A stretch of DNA of 55,743 nucleotides from a virus. Below the pieces are notes generated by a model. The model saw only the letters and a program-made list of their open reading frames with translations, did not search any database and was not told where the DNA came from. The DNA is taken from the IMG/VR virus record IMGVR_UViG_3300046167_000092, positions 1 through 55,743 of that record; one strand, given 5' to 3'. The position numbers and the translations under genes are program-made. Position 1 is the stretch's first letter; each line of letters starts with the position of its first letter. This document shows, piece after piece, positions 33,703 to 40,498 of this stretch.

Positions 33703-34136
33703 TGGGTTTTCCCTTTGAGATAATAACTATGTTAGGCTCTACTGTACTTGGTGGGGTTATGAGTGTATGGGCAGAGAGTCGTAAGGCTAAACAAGACCAT
33801 CAAAAACTTCTTATAACACGTGGCGAGTTTGAAATGAAAGCTCGTAAAGCTGCAAGAGATGTTAAAGATAAAGGATTTCAGTGGACAAGAAGAATAATAG
33901 CATTGACATCAGTGTTTGCTATTGTTGTTTTACCTAAACTTGTAGCTGTTTATTATCCTGCTGTAGATGTTACCGTAGGTTATACAAACTTTCAACCGGG
34001 ATTTTGGTTTTTTAAAGAAGGAAGAGATGTTTTTGAATGGATTACATTTCAAGGCCTTGTAATTACACAATTAGACACCAACTTAGTATCAGCTATTATA
34101 GGTATGTACTTTGGTGGTAGTTTAGTTAAGAAGTAA
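33702..34136 (+). CDS. Membrane protein, holin candidate
   Basis: A 144-residue protein. MGFPFEIITMLGSTVLGGVM and the following residues may form a first helix. A charged stretch (about 25-65) leads to TRRIIALTSVFAIVVLPKLV (about 61-82), a clear membrane helix, and a last hydrophobic segment (about 122-140). I recall this protein type downstream of ejection genes in marine phages; its role has not been shown. Holin or superinfection factor are possible. It starts by overlapping the preceding stop (TAATG). Confidence 0.6.
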   Translation: MGFPFEIITMLGSTVLGGVMSVWAESRKAKQDHQKLLITRGEFEMKARKAARDVKDKGFQWTRRIIALTSVFAIVVLPKLVAVYYPAVDVTVGYTNFQPGFWFFKEGRDVFEWITFQGLVITQLDTNLVSAIIGMYFGGSLVKK

Positions 34137-34137
34137 T

Positions 34138-34419
34138 ATGAACGATTGGGTACAAGCAATAGAAACCATAGGTATACCAGCAGCAGGAGCAGCAGGGTTA
34201 GGTTATCTTGTATGGGTACTCTTTAAATCTTTGATAGCAGACATACATAAGAAGTTAGATACGCAACATGGTATGATAGTTGCATTAATAGATAGAATAA
34301 GACAGATGGATAACGACATGATTAGAATAGACGCTATGTGTCGTGCAGCAATGGGTTTGAAACCCGATATAGATAGGATAGCGAGAGCAGATGGAAAGAA
34401 AGACCAGCGAAAAGACTAA
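34138..34419 (+). CDS. Small membrane protein, lysis candidate
   Basis: A 93-residue protein with an N-terminal membrane helix (about 12-30, GIPAAGAAGLGYLVWVLFKS) and a charged helical tail with DTQHGMIVALIDRIRQMDND. It could be a spanin or holin-type component. It follows the previous gene by one base and overlaps the next by 29 bases, suggesting a small lysis cassette at 33702-34582. Confidence 0.6.
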   Translation: MNDWVQAIETIGIPAAGAAGLGYLVWVLFKSLIADIHKKLDTQHGMIVALIDRIRQMDNDMIRIDAMCRAAMGLKPDIDRIARADGKKDQRKD

Positions 34420-34582
34420 TAAAAAAATACTACAAATAGTTAATCTTTCTCCGAGTGAAGCTTGGATAGAAAAGGTTGTAGATGTACACCCTATGAAACA
34501 AATTACTATAGCCTCTATCGTACAAGTAGTAGTATTTGGCTTTATGCTAGGTGCTTTTTGGATAAACTCACAAATATTTTAA
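34391..34582 (+). CDS. Small membrane protein
   Basis: A 63-residue protein with one membrane helix close to the C-terminus (about 37-60, ITIASIVQVVVFGFMLGAFW). Its start lies inside the preceding gene, and it ends five bases before the CsgF-like gene. No family recognised. It may belong to the lysis cassette or be the first member of the secretion operon. Confidence 0.55.
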   Translation: MERKTSEKTNKKILQIVNLSPSEAWIEKVVDVHPMKQITIASIVQVVVFGFMLGAFWINSQIF

Positions 34583-34587
34583 AGATT

Positions 34588-35082
34588 ATGAAACTAAAAC
34601 CAACATTTAAAAGCAATAAAACTATAAGGAACTGTAAGTTCTGTATGTTTTTTTGGACCATGTTAATTATGTTTTGGTCTGTAGGAAGTATTGCAGATGA
34701 GATGGTACATAAGTTTAAGAGTCCTAGTTTTAGTGGTGTGAACACTAGCTCACATTATCTTACAATTCAAAACCAAGAGTTCAATAGGAAACAAGCCTTG
34801 GCTGCAGAGATAAAAGCTTTACAAGACCAAATAAAAAGAGACAAAGAGAATACAACACTTGCAAGATTTATAAGAAACTTAGAGTCTAGGATATACTCAC
34901 AGTTATCAAGACAGTTAGTAGAAAACTTGTTTGGAGAAGTTCCTTCTGATAGTGGTACATTGACTTTAGAAGGCAATACAATTGTTTACAATGTAGAAGA
35001 CGGAATAATAACTTTAACTATAACGGACAGTGATGGCAATACAACGACTATATCTTTGCCTGTTGGTAACTTTACTTTCTAG
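34588..35082 (+). CDS. csgF: CsgF-like curli assembly factor
   Basis: A 164-residue exported protein. A long basic start and a hydrophobic helix (about 19-36) end in GSIADEM, a likely signal cleavage. Residues from about 40 match CsgF: FKSPSFSGVNTSSHYL (compare the FRNPNFGG of E. coli), a helical middle (ARFIRNLESRIYSQLSRQLV) and a beta C-terminus (LTLTITDSDGNTTTISLPVG). Known CsgF sits in the mouth of the CsgG channel and couples secretion to fibre nucleation. The start at 34588 is chosen because the upstream frame is the shadow of the gene at 34391. Its end overlaps csgG by 50 bases. Confidence 0.85.
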   Translation: MKLKPTFKSNKTIRNCKFCMFFWTMLIMFWSVGSIADEMVHKFKSPSFSGVNTSSHYLTIQNQEFNRKQALAAEIKALQDQIKRDKENTTLARFIRNLESRIYSQLSRQLVENLFGEVPSDSGTLTLEGNTIVYNVEDGIITLTITDSDGNTTTISLPVGNFTF

Positions 35083-35887
35083 TTGTGCAGTAGTACAAGA
35101 GAGTGGAGATTTAGTTTTAACTAAAAAAGTCCAGTCTAGTTCTACATTAGATTTACAATCAGAAGAGTTAAGAAATTTACCACCAGCTAAAATAAGACCA
35201 ACAATAGCTATATACCCTGATAGTTTTAGGGATTTGACAGGACAACGTAGGAGTAATAGTACCTTTGCTTTGTTCAGTACTGCTGTAACACAAGCACCTG
35301 AAGCTTTTCTTATTAGAGCTTTTAAGCATACAGCAGGTGGAAAGTTTTTTAGAGTTGTAGAACGTGTAGGTTTAGATGACCTAACAAAAGAAAGACAACT
35401 CATACGTAGCACACGTAAAGATTTTAAAGAAGATAATAAGATGCAACCTCTGTTATTTGCAGGGTTGTTAGTCCAAGGTGGCGTGATTAGTTATGAAGCT
35501 AATCTAAAATCTGGAGGTTCTGGTGCAAGGTACTTAGGTATCGGAACAAGTAAGCAGTTTAGAGAAGACACAGTTACTATATCTTTAAGGTTAGTATCTG
35601 TATCTACTGGTGAAGTTCTTATGGAAACATTAGTATCCAAAAGCATTTTATCTACAAGTGTTTCTCAAGATGTATTTCGTTTTATTGAGACTGGCACAGA
35701 GCTAGTAGAGATAGAAGGTGGTATATCAGAGAACGAAAGTGTTTCTATAGCATTACAAAAAGCTGTAGAGACTGGAGTGTTGAATATTATAAATATTGGA
35801 ATAGAGAGAGGCTATTGGAAATATGAACAGAATAAAATTATTAAGCCTAGTTGTGATGACAAGTGCATCGCTGCTATACGGGGCTGA
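35033..35887 (+). CDS. csgG: CsgG-like curli secretion channel lipoprotein
   Basis: A 284-residue protein. A signal peptide ends in a lipobox LLSSC (lipidated Cys18), for anchoring in the outer membrane. Then follow the CsgG core: TIAIYPDSFRDLTGQRRSN, STAVTQAPEAFLIRAFKH, RVVERVGLDDLTKERQLIRS, GGVISYEANLKSGGSGARYL and VSTGEVLMETLVSKSIL. In E. coli a nonamer forms the gated channel through which curli subunits leave. ATG 35033 is preferred over the adjoining GTG at 35030. Phage-borne CsgG has been reported in some marine phages; its purpose is unsettled. Confidence 0.93.
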   Translation: MAIQRLYLCLLVTLLSSCAVVQESGDLVLTKKVQSSSTLDLQSEELRNLPPAKIRPTIAIYPDSFRDLTGQRRSNSTFALFSTAVTQAPEAFLIRAFKHTAGGKFFRVVERVGLDDLTKERQLIRSTRKDFKEDNKMQPLLFAGLLVQGGVISYEANLKSGGSGARYLGIGTSKQFREDTVTISLRLVSVSTGEVLMETLVSKSILSTSVSQDVFRFIETGTELVEIEGGISENESVSIALQKAVETGVLNIINIGIERGYWKYEQNKIIKPSCDDKCIAAIRG

Positions 35888-36539
35888 CAACGAAATATAC
35901 ATAGACCAATCAGGTGCTACGTTTAACTTAGATGCTGAACAATTAGGTTCAGGTAACATCATAGGTGGAGCAGATGCAATTGCTGGTACTATGACTGCAC
36001 TAGACTTAGATGGTGGTACACAGACTATTGATATTAATCAAATAGGCTCAAACAATAAGTTCTTAGGAGATATTACTGCTGATAACTTTGTAGGTTTTTG
36101 GGAGTTTGATGGTTCTACTAACGTGTTTAATGTACAGATAGACCCTACTAATACCTATGGTGCTGATGGTTCAGATGTTAATGTAGATGTAACAGGTGGC
36201 ACAAACACTTTTACACTTGACTTAGCTACAACATCTTTAGCAAGTAACGCAGATATTGATTGGGTTATAGATGGTAGTGGTAACACATTTGATTTTAATA
36301 TTAATAACGCTGATGCAACCAATGATGTAAATGTAGATGGTAACGATAATACTGTAAACTTTACAGGTCAAGGTTATGCAGGTGGTTACTTTAAGTTAAA
36401 TCAAGTAGGTAACTCTAGAACATTTAACATACAACAACTGAGTACTTTAGACAATGACTGGTTACAAATTACATCTGATGGTTCTAGTGGCACTATTTGC
36501 GTCATTCAAAACGATGGGGGAACAGCAGTCGGTTGCTAA
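35823..36539 (+). CDS. Secreted curlin-like Gly/Asn/Asp-rich protein (candidate CsgG substrate)
   Basis: A 238-residue protein. A clear signal peptide (MNRIKLLSLVVMTSASLLYG, likely cleaved after YGA) is followed by irregular units with Gly-Ser/Asn, Asn-x-Phe and alternating Asp/Thr: EIYIDQSGATFNLDAEQLGS, QTIDINQIGSNNKFLGD, GGTNTFTLDL and GNTFDFNINN. These resemble curlin repeats (IDQxGxxNxxx) but are longer and less regular. Only two Cys occur, both near the C-terminus. Its start overlaps csgG by 65 bases. It is the obvious candidate for export through CsgG/F. Whether it forms amyloid cannot be told from sequence. Confidence 0.72.
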   Translation: MNRIKLLSLVVMTSASLLYGADNEIYIDQSGATFNLDAEQLGSGNIIGGADAIAGTMTALDLDGGTQTIDINQIGSNNKFLGDITADNFVGFWEFDGSTNVFNVQIDPTNTYGADGSDVNVDVTGGTNTFTLDLATTSLASNADIDWVIDGSGNTFDFNINNADATNDVNVDGNDNTVNFTGQGYAGGYFKLNQVGNSRTFNIQQLSTLDNDWLQITSDGSSGTICVIQNDGGTAVGC

Positions 36540-37560
36540 TATAGGCAACATAACTGAACTAAACGGAACAGGTAGAGTTGTAAGAAATGAAACCTTCCAA
36601 GCCTCTATAGACCTAGACATCAACAGCTACGATAATGTCCAAACTTCTAATGGGAGATTGGGCATTACTTTTTTAGATGACAGTCAAGTTAGATTGACAG
36701 AGCATTCTGAATTAATTATAGATGAATTTATCTATGACCCTGACCCTTCTAAGTCTAAGATGTCTTTACAATTTGCAAGTGGTACTGCAAGATTTATCAC
36801 AGGTAAGTTAGCATCTATAGATAAAGAAAACATATCTATACAAACTCCAAGTGCCACGATAGGTATACGTGGTACAGACTTTACTGTGACTGTTGATGAG
36901 TTAGGTAGAAGTCTAATCATATTATTACCTGATGATGACGGTCTTCCAAGTGGAGAGATTGTTGTTGCTACAGCTATGGGACAGGTAGTTCTTAACAAGC
37001 CTTACCAAGCTACTACAGTTTCTATGTTTGAAACTAAACCCACTAATCCCGTTATCCTTGACTTGACTCTTGAGTTAATTGATAACATGTTAATAGTAAA
37101 CCAACCACAGGAAATAAAAGAGAATGAAAGACAAGATGGAGGGAGCAACACTAATCTTCTTGATGTTGACTACCTTGAGTTTGATGATTTAGAAGTAGAT
37201 TACTTAGCAGAAGATGAACTAGAATTTACTGAGCTTGACATTAACTATCTTGATGTAAATTTTCTTGAAGACTTGTTAAACATTATAGAGGATGTAAACG
37301 AGCTAGACCAAACTTCAACACTTTTAAAGTCTGATGTAGACCTGAAAGGTACGCAAATTGGTTACGATAGTGAGACACAGATAAATACTTTTATGACTGA
37401 TAACGTCATAACATTTTACAAATCTTTAGAAGATACTATTAAGTTAGAACTAGACAAATCAAATGCTTACACTATTGTAATGATACAGAACGGTAAGAGT
37501 ACACAGATAGTTGTCAACGGTGGTGGTAACTCTAGTATAACTATAACGCAAGGAGACTAA
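36454..37560 (+). CDS. Exported FecR-domain protein
   Basis: A 368-residue protein. Its signal peptide is LHLMVLVALFASFKTMGE (residues 6-23). A FecR domain (about 30-190) follows with RLGITFLDDSQVRLTEHSEL, MSLQFASGTARFITGKL and the strongly conserved TPSATIGIRGTDF. After it comes an acidic, Leu/Asp-rich repeat (about 225-285, LEFDDLEVDYLAEDELEFTE and kin) and a beta C-terminus. FecR domains usually sense signals in the periplasm. No N-terminal sigma/anti-sigma partner is found. It overlaps the previous gene by 86 bases and ends one base before the cyclase. FecR next to CHASE2-cyclases is an arrangement I recall in bacterial genomes. Confidence 0.88.
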   Translation: MTGYKLHLMVLVALFASFKTMGEQQSVANIGNITELNGTGRVVRNETFQASIDLDINSYDNVQTSNGRLGITFLDDSQVRLTEHSELIIDEFIYDPDPSKSKMSLQFASGTARFITGKLASIDKENISIQTPSATIGIRGTDFTVTVDELGRSLIILLPDDDGLPSGEIVVATAMGQVVLNKPYQATTVSMFETKPTNPVILDLTLELIDNMLIVNQPQEIKENERQDGGSNTNLLDVDYLEFDDLEVDYLAEDELEFTELDINYLDVNFLEDLLNIIEDVNELDQTSTLLKSDVDLKGTQIGYDSETQINTFMTDNVITFYKSLEDTIKLELDKSNAYTIVMIQNGKSTQIVVNGGGNSSITITQGD

Positions 37561-37561
37561 C

Positions 37562-39301
37562 ATGAAGTGGTCAATAGGTTTATTATCTTTACTTACAATT
37601 CCTTTACTTTATAACGCCCTTCCATTAGAAGTCTTGAGATTAAAAACTTTTGATGCTGTTGTAACTACACCAGAGCCTACCAGATATTTTACAATCCTCA
37701 ACATAGACGAACAATTCCTAGATGAACAGGGTGGATATCCTTTGCCTAGAGAAACACTTGCAAAGATTCACAATGATATAATAAACGCTGGTGCTTTAGG
37801 TGTTGGTTGGGTTATGTTATTCCCACATGCAGATAGACTAGGTGGAGATGATGAGTTTTCTAAAGCTTTACAAAGCTCTCCAAGTGTCATAGCCATGCCT
37901 GAAGTAAACAATGGTAACTATCCAAAGACAGTTGGTACAGTTATCAAAGGTCCAATAGTATCTTTACCAAAAGCTCAAGGCTTTTTAGAGAACATAGAGC
38001 CTTTAAAACAATCAGCTAATCAAGGTGCTATCTCTGCACCAGTAGACGTAGATAATTTAGTAAGGAGAATACCTCTACTACAGCAAACTAATAATGGGTG
38101 GGTCGCTTCGTTTGGAACGGAAGTTTTAAAAATACTAGGAGGTGGTCGAACTTATCAGATTGTCACAAATCTGAATGGAATAGAACAGGTTAGAGTGAGA
38201 GGCATTCCACCCATTGCCACAGATAGTCTTGGTCGTAAATGGATTAGTTGGGTTGATACACCACAGACTACACTAGAAGAATTAGATGTAGCTAATAAGT
38301 TTGTGTTCGTAGGATTCACAGCTAAAGGAATATCTCCACAACTCGCAACACCCGTAGGTTTACTAGAGCCACATAAAATACAAGCAGCTTTATCAGAAAG
38401 TATGTTAATGGATACTCCTTACATACCTGACTATAGATTGTTTGTTGAGCTATTACTATTATGCCTCTCAGGCTTACTGACAGCTCTTCTAATAGCACGT
38501 TTAGGTATTACATGGGGAATCGTATCAGTTATAATTTTAATGTCTTCTGTGGCTTATGTTGGATACAATGTCATACAAAAGAACATACTCATAGATGTTA
38601 CATGGTCTTTAATAAGTATGACACTTATTGCTACCCTACAATTCTATTTAAACTTTAGAACACAATTCAAGCTAAGACAACTTATCAAGAAACAATTTGA
38701 GCATTACCTTGACCCAAGGCAAGTAAAACAACTACAAGATAATCCTGAACTCCTGAAGTTAGGAGGAGAACGAAGACGTTGTACGTTTTTATTTACAGAT
38801 GTGCGTGGGTTTACAAGCTTGTCAGAGACTCTTGAACCCGAACAAGTTACAGAAATAATGAATAAGGCTCTAACTATACAAGCTAATGCAGTTAAAGAGT
38901 ATGGTGGTATGGTAGATAAGTATATAGGAGATGCAATGATGGCTATCTTTAATGCACCTATAGATTTAGAACAACACGAAACCAAAGCAATTCAAACAGC
39001 CTTGAAAATAAAACAAGATATGGCTGAAGCCGATTTAGGAATAGACATAGGTATAGGGATAAACACAGGAGAAGCTGTAATAGGTAATATGGGAAGTGAT
39101 TCACGATTTGATTACTCTGCAATTGGGGATGCTGTTAATCTTGCAGCTAGATTAGAAAGCTCTACTAAAGAATTAGGAGAGGATATAGTAATAGGATATA
39201 ACACTGCAATTGAGAGTGCTATATCCTTAAAACTTTTAAAGTCTATACATGTAAAGGGTAAAGAGAACAAGGTTCAAACATTTACTATTTCTCAGTCATA
39301 A
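37562..39301 (+). CDS. Membrane CHASE2-domain class III adenylate cyclase
   Basis: A 579-residue protein that should make cAMP. A first membrane helix (about 4-20), a periplasmic CHASE2 sensor (about 25-290), three membrane helices (about 293-364), a linker helix, then a cyclase domain (about 400-579). Metal Asp413 (FTDVRGF) and Asp457 (YIGDAMMAIF), adenine-contact Lys453, and transition-state Asn526/Arg530 (GDAVNLAARLE) are all kept. Ser519 stands where bacterial adenylate cyclases have Thr/Ser and guanylate cyclases do not, so ATP is the likely substrate. It is an intact enzyme by inspection. Class III cyclases are unusual in phages. It is the last gene of the operon and its end overlaps that of an opposite-strand gene. 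Confidence 0.93.
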   Translation: MKWSIGLLSLLTIPLLYNALPLEVLRLKTFDAVVTTPEPTRYFTILNIDEQFLDEQGGYPLPRETLAKIHNDIINAGALGVGWVMLFPHADRLGGDDEFSKALQSSPSVIAMPEVNNGNYPKTVGTVIKGPIVSLPKAQGFLENIEPLKQSANQGAISAPVDVDNLVRRIPLLQQTNNGWVASFGTEVLKILGGGRTYQIVTNLNGIEQVRVRGIPPIATDSLGRKWISWVDTPQTTLEELDVANKFVFVGFTAKGISPQLATPVGLLEPHKIQAALSESMLMDTPYIPDYRLFVELLLLCLSGLLTALLIARLGITWGIVSVIILMSSVAYVGYNVIQKNILIDVTWSLISMTLIATLQFYLNFRTQFKLRQLIKKQFEHYLDPRQVKQLQDNPELLKLGGERRRCTFLFTDVRGFTSLSETLEPEQVTEIMNKALTIQANAVKEYGGMVDKYIGDAMMAIFNAPIDLEQHETKAIQTALKIKQDMAEADLGIDIGIGINTGEAVIGNMGSDSRFDYSAIGDAVNLAARLESSTKELGEDIVIGYNTAIESAISLKLLKSIHVKGKENKVQTFTISQS

Positions 39302-39518
39302 CTCTTGCACTTAAATAGTTTTCCAAGTATGCGTGTACTCCGTCTAGTTTAAGAGTAGCTTCTCTTAAAACTGTATCTAAAGTATGAAACTCTTCTTTAG
39401 TTAAGTAATTTTTAAGACTTGAAATATCAGTTGATGTTCTTTCTGATACTAATTTACCTGACCTATCGTAAAGTAATTTGTAACCTAAGACCAATGCTTC
39501 TTTTCTTTTAGTCCTCAT
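39285..39518 (-). CDS. Small basic protein after nrdB
   Basis: A 77-residue protein, MRTKRKEALVLGYKLLYDRS..., helical, with TKEEFHTLDTVLREATLKLD in the middle. It overlaps the end of nrdB by four bases (ATGA), so it is translated with it, and overlaps the 3' end of the cyclase on the other strand by 17 bases. Function unknown. No terminator is visible between the convergent operons. Confidence 0.65.
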   Translation of the reverse strand: MRTKRKEALVLGYKLLYDRSGKLVSERTSTDISSLKNYLTKEEFHTLDTVLREATLKLDGVHAYLENYLSARVMTEK

Positions 39519-40489
39519 TTCTCTATTCCCGTAAAAGTAATAGAGTCTTGCTTACCACGTAGACCTGCTTTCATATATGTTGTAGCTCTACCTTCAAAGA
39601 AGTTCTGATGCTCAACACCCATGACTTCATCAATCCAACCCAACGGGTTTTCTTTTTGGTCATAGTTAGTCTTTAGTCCTAGCTGAAGTAATCTTCTGTC
39701 AGCTATGTATCTATTGTAAGCATACATATCTTTCTTGGTTAGTCCTTGAAGGTCTCCCATTTCAAACACTAAGTCTAAAAACTTGTCTTCTAATTCTACC
39801 ATGTCTCTACAGATTTGATAAAGCTCTGCTTTGAAATCATCTGTCCATATCTCTATGTTCTCTTGGATAAATTCTCTGAACAGTTTAGTCATGGCTTCAA
39901 CGTGCATTGACTCATCACGAATAGAGTAGGTAACTATCTGTCCCATACCTTTCATCTTACCGAACCTTGGGAAGTTTAAGAGGATTGCAAAACTAGAGAA
40001 CAATTGCAACCCTTCTGTGAAGGCTGAATAAACAGCTAGTGTTTTAGCTATAGTTCTTTTATCAGATTTTAAAGGCTTAAACTCCCCAACGTAATCGTGT
40101 TTGTCAGACATTTCTTCGTACTCAGCAAAAGCTTTGTACTCTATTTCAGGCATACCTACAGTGTCTAACAATAAACTGTAAGCATCTTGGTGTATTGATT
40201 CCATGTTTGCAAAGGATGACATCATCATTCTTGCTTCAGGTTTCTTAAAGATAGGCATATACTTGTCAACATATCCTGCACCTACATCTACATCAGACTG
40301 TGTGAACAATCTAAATATTTGTGTAAGTAAATGTTTTTCTTCAGGAGTAACATCCTGCCAATCTTTTACATCAGTATGCAACGGAACTGATTCAGGCATC
40401 CAATGCATTTGATTTTGAAGTTTGTAATACTCATACATCCATGGGTATTCAAACGGTTTATAATAATCTCTAGTTGTTAATAGACTCAT
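39515..40489 (-). CDS. nrdB: Ribonucleotide reductase small subunit, class Ia
   Basis: A 324-residue R2 protein that builds the tyrosyl radical used by NrdA to turn ribonucleotides into deoxyribonucleotides. Iron ligands are visible: Asp66, Glu97, His100, Glu159, Glu193 and His196 (MESIHQDAY and RDESMHVEAM). Tyr104 stands seven residues after Glu97, the place of the radical Tyr. Length is slightly below E. coli NrdB (376). It lies 9 bases after nrdA with AAGGAAAA as SD. Confidence 0.95.
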   Translation of the reverse strand: MSLLTTRDYYKPFEYPWMYEYYKLQNQMHWMPESVPLHTDVKDWQDVTPEEKHLLTQIFRLFTQSDVDVGAGYVDKYMPIFKKPEARMMMSSFANMESIHQDAYSLLLDTVGMPEIEYKAFAEYEEMSDKHDYVGEFKPLKSDKRTIAKTLAVYSAFTEGLQLFSSFAILLNFPRFGKMKGMGQIVTYSIRDESMHVEAMTKLFREFIQENIEIWTDDFKAELYQICRDMVELEDKFLDLVFEMGDLQGLTKKDMYAYNRYIADRRLLQLGLKTNYDQKENPLGWIDEVMGVEHQNFFEGRATTYMKAGLRGKQDSITFTGIEK

Positions 40490-40498
40490 AATTTTTCC

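Noticed and set aside
35014-35412. Minus-strand frame inside csgG
   Set aside because: The plus frame matches CsgG along its whole length. The opposite frame has no coding character.
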